From an uncultured Rikenella sp. (GTDB taxonomy: Bacteria; Bacteroidota; Bacteroidia; Bacteroidales; Rikenellaceae): a stretch of 64,000 bases of DNA. Below, piece by piece: positions 53,218 through 62,942 of the stretch. The stretch lies in NCBI GenBank assembly GCA_910577885.1, contig CAJTNK010000001.1:37577-101576 (forward strand), read 5' to 3'. The notes below the pieces were generated by a model. It made no database searches. It saw only the letters and a list, made by a program, of their open reading frames with translations, and was not told the DNA's origin. Within the stretch, counting starts at the first letter, position 1. Every line of letters starts with the position of its first letter. The position numbers were made by a program, and so were the translations under genes.

Positions 53218-53874
53218 CTACTTTTTGGTCGCGTGAGTGGTCGTCGTATCCGCCTGCGCCCGATATTCGGCATTCAGCCCCGCCAAAAGTTCGTCGGTGA
53301 TATTGAGCGACGGATCGGCCATCAAAACCGTATTGGCCCCCTGCGTACTGATAATCATGCTGAACTTCTTCTCGGCATTGTACTTTTTGACGTACTGCAT
53401 GATGGCATCGCTGATCCGGTTCATCATCACCGCCTCTTCTTCGCCCAGCTCCTGCATCATGCGGTCGCGATACGCCAACACCGACTGTTGTTTCTTCTGC
53501 AATCCCTCTTCGATGTCCTGCGCCTGGAAGCGCGTAATCAGCCCTTTCTGTGCCTTTTCCTGGTAGTCGCGCATCTCGCGTTCCAAGCTGCGCCCCTTGG
53601 CATTCAATTCGTTCTGAGCCTTTTCGCTCTTTTTGGCAAAGGCTTCCTGAAGATCAATCGCCATGCCATAACCCCGCATAATGGAGTCGATCTGCACGTA
53701 GACGATCTTTCCGTTATATTCGATCGCGTCGGCCGTGGCCACCGTCGCGGTCGAATCCACCACCCCTTCGTTCACCAGTGTCGCCGCCCCTTTGTCCGCG
53801 CAGGCCGCCATCGTCAGCCCCGCCATCGCAGCCGCGGCCGCCAAAAACATGCTGTTGAGTTTTGTTCTCTTCAT
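53218..53874 (-). CDS. OmpH/Skp-like periplasmic chaperone, probable lipoprotein
   Basis: A 218-residue exported protein. MKRTKLNSMFLAAAAAMAGL is a signal sequence with a lipobox-like TMAAC, so Cys24 may be acylated. The body (about 55-200) is an OmpH/Skp domain: KIVYVQIDSIMRGYGMAIDL, a long charged coiled coil (EKAQNELNAKGRSLEREMRD), and KKFSMIISTQGANTVLMADP. It should hold unfolded outer-membrane proteins in the periplasm. Unlike classic Skp it has a lipobox and a threonine-rich tail. ATG at 53874; the upstream frame overlaps ruvA antisense. Confidence 0.85.
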   Translation of the reverse strand: MKRTKLNSMFLAAAAAMAGLTMAACADKGAATLVNEGVVDSTATVATADAIEYNGKIVYVQIDSIMRGYGMAIDLQEAFAKKSEKAQNELNAKGRSLEREMRDYQEKAQKGLITRFQAQDIEEGLQKKQQSVLAYRDRMMQELGEEEAVMMNRISDAIMQYVKKYNAEKKFSMIISTQGANTVLMADPSLNITDELLAGLNAEYRAQADTTTTHATKK

Positions 53875-53982
53875 ACTTCTGTGTCTCCCGTGTAAGAATG
53901 ATTGAATGTTCGATTTCGTGTACAAATATGGGAAAAATATCCGATGTGGTTGCGGGTTTTCCGGAAATCGACCGGAAAAAGT

Positions 53983-53990
53983 TACCTTTG
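53983..53990 (+). promoter_or_regulatory. ruvA promoter -7 box (TACCTTTG)
   Basis: Perfect TAnnTTTG match 23 bases before the ruvA ATG. Confidence 0.6.
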
Positions 53991-54012
53991 CCCCCGAAAA
54001 CAAGCCATCTCC

Positions 54013-54606
54013 ATGTACGAATACATCAAAGGTAAGATCGCCGAACTGACGCCGACTTATGCGGTGCTCGAAGCCGGCGGAATCGGCTATCTGCTTCAGA
54101 TCTCGCTGCAGACTTACACGGCCCTGAGCAGCGTGACCGAAGCGACGCTTTACGTTCACCACATCATTCGCGAGGACGCGCAAATTTTCTTCGGTTTCAG
54201 CCAGCAGAAAGAGCGCGAACTGTTCCGCCTGTTGCTCTCGGTGTCGGGGATCGGAGCCAACACGGCCCGGATCATGCTTTCGTCGTACGGGGTGGAGGAC
54301 ATGGTGCAGATCATCGCCACGGGAAACGTCGGGGCGTTGAAGAGCGTCAAGGGGATCGGGGCGAAGACCGCCGAGCGGGCCATTGTCGACCTGAAAAACA
54401 AGGTCCTGAACGTGGCGGCGGTTTCGGAGTCTTCGGCACCGGGAATCTTTGCCGAAGTGACCGAGAATATCGACGAGGCCGTTTCGGCACTCTCGATCCT
54501 GGGTTACCCGAAGTCGGCCTGCGAGAAGGTGGTCAAGGCGATTTGCCGCGAAAATCCGTCGCTCACGGCCGAAGCCATTATTCGCCAGGCACTTACCCAG
54601 TTGTAG
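54013..54606 (+). CDS. ruvA: Holliday junction DNA helicase subunit RuvA
   Basis: A 197-residue protein that binds four-way junctions and loads RuvB. N-terminal OB domain starts MYEYIKGKIAELTPTYAVLE; the two helix-hairpin-helix motifs are LLLSVSGIGANTARIMLSSY and GALKSVKGIGAKTAERAIVD; the C-terminal RuvB-binding helices (SALSILGYPKSACEKVVKAI) are present. Start ATG at 54013 follows its promoter by a short leader. ruvB is not in the window. PiT gene follows 117 bases downstream. Confidence 0.96.
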   Translation: MYEYIKGKIAELTPTYAVLEAGGIGYLLQISLQTYTALSSVTEATLYVHHIIREDAQIFFGFSQQKERELFRLLLSVSGIGANTARIMLSSYGVEDMVQIIATGNVGALKSVKGIGAKTAERAIVDLKNKVLNVAAVSESSAPGIFAEVTENIDEAVSALSILGYPKSACEKVVKAICRENPSLTAEAIIRQALTQL

Positions 54607-54723
54607 CGACCTAATCTGCTGCAAACCCTTGGTAAATCGAGATTAATTCGGTATTTTCGCTGAGTATTTTTTCGGTTCCGACCCCACCCGCTATGTGGGT
54701 CGAAACTCCAATCACCATCCCTT

Positions 54724-56979
54724 ATGGACCATATCTATTTGTTTGTCTTAGTGATCCTGATGGCGTTCGCCGTGTCGGCTCTGATCGTCGGGGTCTCGAA
54801 CGATGCTGTCAACTTCCTGAACTCCGCGCTCGGCTCGAAAGCGGCTCCGCGGTACGTCATTTTTCTCGTCGCTTCGGCGGGTATCCTCCTCGGTTCCATT
54901 TTTTCCAGCGGTATGATGGAAGTGGCGCGCCGGGGAGTTTTTTATCCCGAGAACTTCTACTTCCACGAGATGATGATGATCTTCCTGACCGTCATGTTCA
55001 CCAACGTGATCTTGCTCGACCTGTTCAACACCTTCGGGTTGCCCACTTCGACCACCGTGTCGCTGGTGTTCGGCTTGCTGGGGTCGGCCGTGGCGGTGGC
55101 GATGGTCAAAATCTGGGGGACGGACGGGGAGACGCTCGGCGACCTGCCGCACTACATCAACTCCGGAAAGGCGCTCGGGATTATCTCCGGGATTCTGGTC
55201 TCGGTTATCATCGCATTTATTACGGGGACCGTTGTGATGTACATTACGCGGGTGCTCTTCTCGTTCCACTACCAGCGGGCTTTCCGGTATGTCGGACCGC
55301 TGTGGTGCGGGATTGCGCTGACGGCGATCTCTTACTTCGCAATTTTCAAAGGGCTCAAAGACACGCCGATTCTGCCGCATGAACTGATGGTTTGGATGGA
55401 GGGGCACACGTGGGAGTTGATGGCGTACTGCCTCGTGGGGTGGACTATGCTGATGGGGGTGATGCAGTACTTGCTGCGGATCAACATACTGAAATTGACA
55501 GTGTTGGCGGGGACGCTTTCGTTGGCGCTGGCTTTTGCGGGGAATGACTTGGTGAACTTCATCGGGGTTTCGGTGGCGGGATACGACTCCTATAATATCG
55601 CGGCGGAAGCGGCGGCCAATGGGGTGGATGTTTCGACGCTGAAGATGGGAGCGCTGGACGGCGCGGTGACGGCCAATCCGCTGATCCTGTTTCTCGGGGG
55701 CGGGGTGATGGTGACGACGATTTGGCTGTCGAAAAAAGCCCGGTCGGTGTCCGAGACCGAAATCAACCTCGCCAGGCAGGACGACGGGGCCGAACGGTTC
55801 GGCTCGACCTCGCTTTCGCGGGCGCTGGTGCGAGGGGCGGTGAATTTCAACAAAAACTTTACGAAATATGTGCCCCAACGGGTACAACGGTTCATCGAAC
55901 GGCGTTTCGAACCGATGGTCGTGCTCGAAACGGCGGAAGAACGGGCGCCGTTCGACCTGATTCGGGCGACGGTCAACCTGGCGGTGGCTTCGATTCTGAT
56001 CGCTTCGGCGACGTCGCTTCAGTTGCCGCTCTCGACGACTTACGTTACGTTCATGGTGGCGATGGGGTCTTCACTGGCCGACCGGGCGTGGGGACGCGAG
56101 AGTGCGGTGTACCGGATTACGGGCGTGCTGACGGTGATCTCCGGGTGGTTCTTGACGGCGGCGGTGGCTTTTACGGTGGCTTTCATCGTCGGACTGGTGC
56201 TGATGTACGGCGGAGATATTGCCACGTATGGGCTGGCGGCGGTCTGCGCATTCATCCTGTTCCAAAGCAAAGTGCTCTTCTCGAGGCGGCAAAAAAAGGC
56301 GGCGGCGCGCGAAGCGATGTACAAAACCGACGCGCAGGAGTTGAATATCGTTGACGAATCGACGGAGGAGATCTGCAACGCCATGCGGACGATGACCAAA
56401 CTGTACAGCGACACGCTGGAGGGGCTGGCCAACGAAGATCGGCGGAAATTGAAAGACACGATGCGCACGGCGGAACAGATGTACCAGGAGGCGCATGAGC
56501 GGAAGTATCGTTTGCTGCCGATTTTGCGGAAACTGGAGGCCAATAACATCGACACGGGACACTACTATGTGCAGGTGGCGGACTATGTGAACGAGGTGGC
56601 CAAGGCGCTGGTGCACATCACGCGGCCGAGTTTCGAACACATCGACAACAACCACGAAGGGTTGAGTCCGGAGCAGCTGGCTGATTTACAGGACATCAAC
56701 AAGCGTGTGTCGGCGATTTACGACGAGATTATCCAGATGCTCCAAAGCAAAGATTTCAGTAAGCTGGATGAAGCTTTGATGCACCGCGATCAGTTGTTCG
56801 AGACGCTGGCTCAGGCGATCAAGAACCAAATCTATCGGGTACGGGACAATGCGTCGAGCTCGCGCAGCAGTATGCTTTACCTGGATATCATCACCGAGAC
56901 CAAAACCATGGTTCTGCAGTCTCGCAACTTGCTCAAGGCACAGAAACACTTCCTGTCGACGGAAGAGGAGGTTATGTAG
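54724..56979 (+). CDS. PiT family inorganic phosphate transporter with C-terminal PhoU-like domain
   Basis: A 751-residue inner-membrane protein. Residues about 5-520 hold the two PiT repeats, with VGVSNDAVNFLNSALGSKAA and FGLPTSTTVSLVFG in the first and FAGNDLVNFIGV and LQLPLSTTYVTFMVAMGSSL in the second. The last 220 residues are helical and charged (EICNAMRTMTKLYSDTLEGL, RVRDNASSSRSSMLYLDIIT) and look like a PhoU-type regulatory domain fused to the transporter. It imports phosphate with H+ or Na+. TATTTTCG near 54651 may be the -7 box. A terminator follows. Confidence 0.92.
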   Translation: MDHIYLFVLVILMAFAVSALIVGVSNDAVNFLNSALGSKAAPRYVIFLVASAGILLGSIFSSGMMEVARRGVFYPENFYFHEMMMIFLTVMFTNVILLDLFNTFGLPTSTTVSLVFGLLGSAVAVAMVKIWGTDGETLGDLPHYINSGKALGIISGILVSVIIAFITGTVVMYITRVLFSFHYQRAFRYVGPLWCGIALTAISYFAIFKGLKDTPILPHELMVWMEGHTWELMAYCLVGWTMLMGVMQYLLRINILKLTVLAGTLSLALAFAGNDLVNFIGVSVAGYDSYNIAAEAAANGVDVSTLKMGALDGAVTANPLILFLGGGVMVTTIWLSKKARSVSETEINLARQDDGAERFGSTSLSRALVRGAVNFNKNFTKYVPQRVQRFIERRFEPMVVLETAEERAPFDLIRATVNLAVASILIASATSLQLPLSTTYVTFMVAMGSSLADRAWGRESAVYRITGVLTVISGWFLTAAVAFTVAFIVGLVLMYGGDIATYGLAAVCAFILFQSKVLFSRRQKKAAAREAMYKTDAQELNIVDESTEEICNAMRTMTKLYSDTLEGLANEDRRKLKDTMRTAEQMYQEAHERKYRLLPILRKLEANNIDTGHYYVQVADYVNEVAKALVHITRPSFEHIDNNHEGLSPEQLADLQDINKRVSAIYDEIIQMLQSKDFSKLDEALMHRDQLFETLAQAIKNQIYRVRDNASSSRSSMLYLDIITETKTMVLQSRNLLKAQKHFLSTEEEVM

Positions 56980-57073
56980 CCTTTCCGCATACTACGGAAA
57001 GAGCGGGGGGGGTGCACAGGCCGAGGCCGGGACACTACTACGGACGGTGGGGATAATATTTCTGAATTTGTAT

Positions 57074-57109
57074 AGGTTCCTTTTTGACATTCAAAGGGGA
57101 ACCTTTTTT
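57074..57109 (+). terminator. Terminator after the PiT gene
   Basis: AGGTTCCTTTTTGA and TCAAAGGGGAACCT pair with two G-U pairs, followed by a run of T. Confidence 0.8.
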
Positions 57110-57427
57110 GTGGGGTACCAACGAATTACGGGACAAGAAAGGACCTCTTTACCCTCACCACCTGCCGAGCGCCTGTAAACGTCTTATTTTCTCCTACGCT
57201 GAAGGTCGGTCAGCAAAACTCTTAAAATAGAACCGGCCTGCGGAGGCTCTTCAAAGTAAACAAAGAGAGGAGGGCAGGGGAGGCTTTCCCGTTCAAACAT
57301 AACACCCTCCATGCTTTTACTCAGCAAATCTGCGCCCCCATTAATCTTTATGCCATATCTCCAGCCCACCGCGCTCCGTTTCCCAGCAAAGAGGCGAAGC
57401 CACGTGAGCATACCCCCCCAAAGAAAA

Positions 57428-57475
57428 GAGTCGCCTCCGTTTCTTTCATGATTGAAAGAAACGGAGGCGACTCTA
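57428..57475 (-). terminator. Terminator of the fimbrial operon
   Basis: Perfect 22-bp arms (AGAGTCGCCTCCG... and ...CGGAGGCGACTCT, loop TGAT); the reverse-strand tail TTTTCTTTG fits the end of the operon at 57518. Confidence 0.9.
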
Positions 57476-57517
57476 AATCATTCTGTCACTCCCCCCGCTC
57501 TACAATAATCCCCCTCT

Positions 57518-58480
57518 CTACCCAATCGGCACCGGAGTGGTCGCTTCCACCGGAACCCATTCTTCGACCGTCGCCGTAAAGGTAATCGACGAGTGTCCCT
57601 CGCTATCCGTATCGATATTCACATCATACAAGTACGACTCCCCGCTATTCGCCACCAGCGGCAGCGTCCCGGAAAATGTTTTCCCGTCCTGTCCCGGCAC
57701 ATTGGTCACTTTTACACCCAACTCCAACTTATCCCCCGACGGAACCAAGATAGTGGTCTTCGCCCCGGTAAAATCCGAGAGCACCAAATCCGGATCCTTA
57801 TCCGCATCCTTGAAAGTCATCTTTCCGGTCTCCACATCCAGCACCCCTTTCTTATAGAATCCGCTGACCTCCAACTGTACTCCGGAAGTAGCCGGATCCA
57901 CCAGCGCCCCTCCATCTTTCATCCTGATATTGAAACCGATCTGCGCCCCGCTGTGATAAAACTTGAGCGTCACCGGCGTCTTCTTCGCCTTGGCCACCAC
58001 CCCGGACGTCTTAGCCCACAGCAAGTCATCGCCATGATTGACCGGAATCAGCTTCACATTCCCCGGATCCACCGCCCCCAAATCCGCATCACTGACCCTC
58101 GGCGCATAGGCATAGATATCGTACGTATTTCCCGACTTCAACGTCACCGCCCCCGCTCCGTTCGTAATATTTCCCGCCCCGTCCGAAACGAATGCCACAT
58201 TCTTCCAGTCCGTGGTCGAAAAATCGGTGGTCGCCTCTTTCCCCGCCGTCGTCAAGACATAAACCCCCAAGTCCGTCGCCGGCAAATCGCCCAACACTTC
58301 TTCAGCCTTGGTCGTCGCCGCCTTCGCCGCCGACCAGGCTTTAACCCCTTCCGCCGCGTCGAAAGCCATCCGACCGTTCAACTCCAATGCCGATTGCTCC
58401 CCAAAATCGACACCCACTTTCTCCGAGCAACTACTCGCTACCAAAAGCACTCCAGCCGCAAGCGCAACGAATGTTTTCAT
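57518..58480 (-). CDS. Fimbrillin family surface lipoprotein
   Basis: A 320-residue exported lipoprotein: MKTFVALAAGVLLVASSCSE gives a lipobox and Cys18. The rest is beta-rich, with TYDIYAYAPRVSDADLGAVD, IPVNHGDDLLWAKTSGVVAK and LKFYHSGAQIGFNIRMKDGG; these HGDDLLWA and FxHxxAxIxF motifs are typical of the fimbrillin-like fold of Bacteroidota. It would be a pilus structural or tip subunit assembled after proteolysis. Same operon as the next three genes; the second fimbrillin gene is 60 bases upstream. Confidence 0.85.
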   Translation of the reverse strand: MKTFVALAAGVLLVASSCSEKVGVDFGEQSALELNGRMAFDAAEGVKAWSAAKAATTKAEEVLGDLPATDLGVYVLTTAGKEATTDFSTTDWKNVAFVSDGAGNITNGAGAVTLKSGNTYDIYAYAPRVSDADLGAVDPGNVKLIPVNHGDDLLWAKTSGVVAKAKKTPVTLKFYHSGAQIGFNIRMKDGGALVDPATSGVQLEVSGFYKKGVLDVETGKMTFKDADKDPDLVLSDFTGAKTTILVPSGDKLELGVKVTNVPGQDGKTFSGTLPLVANSGESYLYDVNIDTDSEGHSSITFTATVEEWVPVEATTPVPIG

Positions 58481-58540
58481 AGTATCCCAATAGCTCTTGT
58501 TAAGATGAAAACTTTGTTCCCTCTCTTTAATACTAATACG

Positions 58541-59461
58541 TTAGTTATTTACATCCACACTTCCCGTCTTGTCAACCCACTTCACCACCTGTGCCGAAAT
58601 GCCCAGCTCCGAATTGCGGTCGATCACGGTCACCGTAATGTCCACCGATTCCCCCGGATTGAACGTCTGCTTAATCACCCCTGCATACGTCCCGGCATTC
58701 AACGAAGGAGCCGGCACCGTCACCTCCACATTCAACTCCATATCCCCCTCGCGCGGCACGAAACAAATCGCTTTCCCCGTCTCGGTCAGCTCGATGGTAT
58801 TGTCCACCGTCCCCGGCGTAATCTTCCCGCTGGCCAAATCCAGCTTCCCATCGCCATAGAATCCCGTCACTTTGATCGTCGCTCCCGTAATATCCGGCGT
58901 ACTGGCCGCATCGGCCACCACCTGAAATGCCACGCGTGCCATCCGGTGTTCGAACACCAAATTGGCCTTATGCGTCGCCGCATTGGGTTTTTCGCCGGTG
59001 GTCTTCGCCCACAAGAGATCCGTCCCATGGCTCACCGGAATCTGCGTGGTCCCCGCAGCCGTCAAACCCGCCTGATACGGGCTATAGGCATGAATATCGT
59101 ACACATACCCGGTAGTCAAAATAATCGGCAGCCCCGACGCATCCGTTTGGTAAACCAATCCCCCGGAAGCATCCGTCACGTGTTTCAAGTTAACCCACTT
59201 CGTAGCCGTAGTCAGCGTTTCTTTCGAGGTGAGGTCTACGATATGCACCCCGACCTCCATCCCCGCCGGCAAAGTCTCCGTAGCTTTCGTAGCGACAGAA
59301 GCGCCTTTGGTTTCGATCGTCGACGCCGTGAGTGCCAACCGACACTCTTCCCCCTCCGGCAAATCGACCAACGCTTTTTCCTTGGCACAACTGCTCATTC
59401 CGGCAGCCAACGCGACCGCCACCGCAGCAGTCGTTGCCCCCAACCAAGTAATCCTTTTCAT
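58541..59461 (-). CDS. Fimbrillin family surface lipoprotein
   Basis: A 306-residue lipoprotein from ATG 59461: MKRITWLGATTAAVAVALAA, lipobox GMSSC. It is a paralogue of the preceding gene, with YVYDIHAYSPYQAGLTAAGT, IPVSHGTDLLWAKTTGEKPN and LVFEHRMARVAFQVVADAAS at equivalent positions. Presumably a second fimbrial subunit. A nine-residue upstream extension (ATG 59488) is less likely because the signal peptide would be displaced. Confidence 0.85.
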   Translation of the reverse strand: MKRITWLGATTAAVAVALAAGMSSCAKEKALVDLPEGEECRLALTASTIETKGASVATKATETLPAGMEVGVHIVDLTSKETLTTATKWVNLKHVTDASGGLVYQTDASGLPIILTTGYVYDIHAYSPYQAGLTAAGTTQIPVSHGTDLLWAKTTGEKPNAATHKANLVFEHRMARVAFQVVADAASTPDITGATIKVTGFYGDGKLDLASGKITPGTVDNTIELTETGKAICFVPREGDMELNVEVTVPAPSLNAGTYAGVIKQTFNPGESVDITVTVIDRNSELGISAQVVKWVDKTGSVDVNN

Positions 59462-59560
59462 ATTCGGTTTTGAACTTTTTAATTTCACGTTTTATTTATT
59501 GTCTACAACCTCCTGCCCCCAGCGCCGTATGCCTATAGGGCGGAAAGGGACCCCGAAAAA

Positions 59561-60559
59561 TCAGTTCAACTGGTCCAGCGGCACCCCTCCCGGCCGGTTA
59601 TCGACATTCACCCCACCGGTAGTCACCTGCCAACTCTTCACCGTCACTTCAAACCCTGCCTCACTTGTCGCCGAGACTTCGACATCGATATCGATGTCGA
59701 TATCTCCCGTCCCCGTACCACCGCCCAAATCCACCTCGGTATCCTTTTCAATCGTCTGCGAGTTATTTTGGTCGTCATTGAATTCGACCCACAATTTCAC
59801 CAGGTTTTTCGCCACCGCCCCCGCAGCATCCTTCGCATTGACACCGAACACCAACACACTTCCCGAATACAAGGACGGATCTGTTTCCGACTTCTTGGGC
59901 GTAAATCCGACGATCGAAGCGAATCCGTCCTCGCACTGGTGCGACGCCAATCTCACCGACGGAGCCACCCCGGTCAACGCCGCGGTCACTTTCGTCACCT
60001 TATCCGCATCGCCCGAGACCCTGAATTTGAGGTTGAGTCTCCGCACCAACGGTTCCGGCGCCAGCGTTCTCCGCACCGTATCCTCCTTATTGACCGTCAG
60101 CTCCGCCATCGCCGCACTGTAAAGCCAGCCCGGCTGTTGAATCCAAGCCTCATCTCCCCCTTCGGTCGCCTTGGCATTGGCGCTCGCCGGCAACGCATAA
60201 GCATATGCTTTCGCGAAATCCTCCATGTTTTTGAGCCCGACTCCCGCCACCTCTTCGTTCAACGTAAGCACTTTGTAGTTTCCCGACATCAACACGCCGC
60301 TGAAGTGTCCGTTTTCGACCACTTCGCGTTTCAGCGTGTTGTCTGCACCATAAAAATAGACCACCATTTTCTCCGGTGCTTTTTCCCCGTCGGGCACTCC
60401 CTTCCAGTCGAAGTCGAGGATGACTTGTCCTTCGTCCGGTTTGACGTAGAGTTCCCGTTTCAAGCAGGAAGAGGCGAGCAGCGCGGTGGCTGCAAAAGCC
60501 GCACAACACGTGACAACCCCTTTGACGCCCATTTTCCCGAAATATGATATCTCACCCAT
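59561..60559 (-). CDS. DUF5119 / FimB-Mfa2-type fimbrial lipoprotein
   Basis: A 332-residue lipoprotein with a signal peptide ending VVTCCAAFAATALLASSC. The body matches the DUF5119 pattern: VILDFDWKGVPDGEKAPEKM, VVYFYGADNTLKREVVENGH, SGVLMSGNYKVLTLNEEVAG and a C-terminal beta domain. DUF5119 proteins accompany fimbrillins and are thought to anchor or tip the pilus. A run of Asp/Ile residues (TGDIDIDIDVEVSA) sits near residue 290. Starts at 60559 or 60532 are both possible. Member of the four-gene fimbrial operon. Confidence 0.8.
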   Translation of the reverse strand: MGEISYFGKMGVKGVVTCCAAFAATALLASSCLKRELYVKPDEGQVILDFDWKGVPDGEKAPEKMVVYFYGADNTLKREVVENGHFSGVLMSGNYKVLTLNEEVAGVGLKNMEDFAKAYAYALPASANAKATEGGDEAWIQQPGWLYSAAMAELTVNKEDTVRRTLAPEPLVRRLNLKFRVSGDADKVTKVTAALTGVAPSVRLASHQCEDGFASIVGFTPKKSETDPSLYSGSVLVFGVNAKDAAGAVAKNLVKLWVEFNDDQNNSQTIEKDTEVDLGGGTGTGDIDIDIDVEVSATSEAGFEVTVKSWQVTTGGVNVDNRPGGVPLDQLN

Positions 60560-60621
60560 GATGTTTACGTTTCCCAAGTCCAATATACTAAGCTCTTGAC
60601 TATGTGATTCCCCCGCCGATA

Positions 60622-62721
60622 TTACTGTCTCCCGAGCCCGAATCGATAGACGAGTGATACTTTGGCTCCGGTGAGCCCGAAATAGTTTTTCGTATGCGAC
60701 GATTTGTAGATATACTTGTCCTGCGGCGCATCATAGTAGTAGCGGTCGTAGTTTCCGGCATGAATCCAACCGCCGCGGACTCCGATTTCCATCCCGAAGT
60801 GGCGGGTGAAAGGCAAGTAAGCCCCCACCGAAAGCCCTGCGCCGTAATAGTCGCCCGTATTCCCGGTTTCCTGGTTTTTGAACATGTAGTCGAACTGACC
60901 CAAGTGTCCATAAACCCCAAGGTACACACCCCGGTATTCGCCCACCCGCCGAGCAAACCAATAGCGTACCTCCGGACTGATCTCATTGGCCGCATAGTGC
61001 TTTTTGTACAGGTTCATGTTCCAATTGGTGTAGACCCCTTCGATAGAAGCCGACCACCGTTCGGCAAAGTAGAACTCGGCCTCCAAGTTAGCCGCCACCC
61101 CGGCCCAATAAACCAGGTTGGTCTTCGCCGCCACCAACGGACGAACCAGAATCATCGGTTCGCGCGGCGCCTTGACCGGTTTCACCGGTTTGGCTTTCGG
61201 TTCTTTGACCGGTTTCACTTTCTGTTCTTTGGGTTCCTTGGCGGGTTTGGTCTCCGCCACAACCGTTTCTTCCGTTTCGGTTCCTGTCGTCACCACCTCG
61301 AAGGCAATGACTTCCCGCTGTTGCTGAGTCTGCTGAGGTTGCTGCACCGGTTGCACCTCCGTCGTCGGCTGTTGCACCGGTTGCGGCACTTCCACCGTAG
61401 TAGGCTGCCCCTGTTCCTGCGCCTGCAACATACGGAGAATCAGATCGTCGATCTCCGGATCGCGCCCTTCCGGACACGGTTCTTCCGTCGTAATCTCCGG
61501 AGCCTGAGGCTGTTGTTGCGTTTCAACCGGTTTAGCCGGCGTCAACGGAACGACCGGAGCCGTAGCCACCTCCCGTTCTTGTTGCTGTTGCTGTTGTTGT
61601 TCTTCGATCGAAACGGCAATCGGCGAGCGTTCGTCCATATTGATCGTCGCCGCCAGCGAATCGATATACCGCTGCAACTCCGCATCCACCACATTCCGCT
61701 GCGAAGCCGAACTTCCCGTCGTAGTCGGAGTCGGAGTAGAAGTCGTCGTCGGATGCTCCGGCGTAATCGTCGGCACAACCGGTGTAACCTGTTGTTGTTG
61801 CTGCAACTGAAGTTGCCGTTGCAGCTGTTCCACCTGCTGTTGCAAGACATTCACCTGCTGTTGCAGCTGTTGTTCCGCCCCCGAGAGAGCCGGTTCTTTT
61901 GCAGCTCCATCCGCCGTCGTCTGCTGCGGTTGTTGCTGAGCCTGTTGCGATTGTGTCTTTTGTTGCTGCGCTTGCTGCTGTCTCCGCTGCGTGAACACAT
62001 CGCCGCTACCCACAGCCCCCGCCACTACCGTCGGCGCCACCACCGTAGAAGTAGTCCGCTGAGTCGAAGCCGAGCCGGCAGCCGTCCCTCTCCCCGCCGT
62101 CGACCGTCCGAAGACATCCGTATCGCCATTCCCGAACGGCGACATGTACCGTTGTTCATCCGCCCCGACCCCTCGCGTGCGTCCGCCGCGACCGGCATCC
62201 GCCGTCAACACGCCGTTCATATAAACCGTCACCGTGACCCGCTTCAACGCCCCGAGCATCTGTTGCGGCATCATGATGTTGTTTTTCATCACCACATTTC
62301 CGGTCACCACCACCGCCTGGCGCAGTTGCGACTGCCGGATCACCGGTTCGATATAAGCCTTGACGGCATCGATCCGCCGTTCAGCCACCTCCGCACTCCC
62401 GAGCTGATCGGAGGCCGAAGCGAACGACGCCACGACAATCGAGTCGATATGCGCCGCCGAACTCCCCGCCACCTGCCGGATCAATTGGTTGAATTGGGTC
62501 ATCGCCGTGGCATTCCCGCCATAGCGTTCGGAGAGTTCCGAACTCCCCAGAGCAAACGTAAACGTGACCCCCTGTTTTTGAGGTTCGCCGATGTCCGCCC
62601 CCTGCGCATTGGCCCGCGCGCCCACCCCGGCAAGGATGCACACGAAAGCGCCGCCAACCAAGGCCGCCCACTGTCCTTTACTGACCTTTTTGATTGATAT
62701 TCTGCGTTTTACAAAGCTCAT
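60622..62721 (-). CDS. Fimbrial-locus outer-membrane protein with OmpA-like N-terminus, Q-rich linker and DUF3575 C-terminus
   Basis: A 699-residue exported protein. A signal segment (GQWAALVGGAFVCILAGVGA) leads to an OmpA-like domain at about 45-175 (VTFTFALGSSELSERYGGNA, EVAERRIDAVKAYIEPVIRQ). Residues about 240-480 are Gln-rich with several poly-Q tracts coded by CAA/CAG runs, followed by a Lys/Pro repeat (PVKEPKAKPVKPVKAP) and a DUF3575 beta-barrel (about 525-699, KTNLVYWAGVAANLEAEFYF). It likely sits in the outer membrane as pilus anchor or assembly component. It is the first gene of the operon. Confidence 0.8.
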   Translation of the reverse strand: MSFVKRRISIKKVSKGQWAALVGGAFVCILAGVGARANAQGADIGEPQKQGVTFTFALGSSELSERYGGNATAMTQFNQLIRQVAGSSAAHIDSIVVASFASASDQLGSAEVAERRIDAVKAYIEPVIRQSQLRQAVVVTGNVVMKNNIMMPQQMLGALKRVTVTVYMNGVLTADAGRGGRTRGVGADEQRYMSPFGNGDTDVFGRSTAGRGTAAGSASTQRTTSTVVAPTVVAGAVGSGDVFTQRRQQQAQQQKTQSQQAQQQPQQTTADGAAKEPALSGAEQQLQQQVNVLQQQVEQLQRQLQLQQQQQVTPVVPTITPEHPTTTSTPTPTTTGSSASQRNVVDAELQRYIDSLAATINMDERSPIAVSIEEQQQQQQQEREVATAPVVPLTPAKPVETQQQPQAPEITTEEPCPEGRDPEIDDLILRMLQAQEQGQPTTVEVPQPVQQPTTEVQPVQQPQQTQQQREVIAFEVVTTGTETEETVVAETKPAKEPKEQKVKPVKEPKAKPVKPVKAPREPMILVRPLVAAKTNLVYWAGVAANLEAEFYFAERWSASIEGVYTNWNMNLYKKHYAANEISPEVRYWFARRVGEYRGVYLGVYGHLGQFDYMFKNQETGNTGDYYGAGLSVGAYLPFTRHFGMEIGVRGGWIHAGNYDRYYYDAPQDKYIYKSSHTKNYFGLTGAKVSLVYRFGLGRQ

Positions 62722-62772
62722 ATCCGTCCTGATATTGTCTCCGCTCCCTTGAGCGGATAGTATTTCACGCGG

Positions 62773-62804
62773 CTAAGGTAGTAAATATTCAGTCAGTATT
62801 CAAA
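62773..62804 (-). promoter_or_regulatory. Fimbrial operon promoter (TTTG, 20 bp, TACCTTAG)
   Basis: Reverse-strand TTTG (complement of 62801-62804) and TACCTTAG (complement of 62773-62780, 7 of 8 consensus) spaced by 20, about 50 bases before the first start codon. Single-orientation; I see no flanking inverted repeats of an invertible promoter. Confidence 0.65.
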
Positions 62805-62942
62805 TCCTTTTTGTCAGATTTTCTTCCGACGGGTCGCAAAACGGATACGGAGTAGAAACGAACGACGGACGACGAATCGTACACGGAGCCGAAAAAATTG
62901 CCTGAAACTGTCATAAACGATACTCGTCGGCTACAAAAAATA

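Larger units (their letters stand above)
56980..57517. other. Gene-poor gap between PiT and the fimbrial operon
   Basis: Apart from two terminators I support nothing here. A reverse-strand frame at 57184-57411 (75 codons) has no start context or recognisable motif and is not annotated as a gene. Confidence 0.5.

Noticed and set aside
57184..57411. 75-codon reverse-strand frame between two terminators
   Set aside because: No recognisable motif, promoter or family resemblance; left as part of a gene-poor gap.
62722..62820. Possible invertible (phase-variable) promoter for the fimbrial operon
   Set aside because: The promoter is visible but no flanking inverted repeats or nearby recombinase gene were found.
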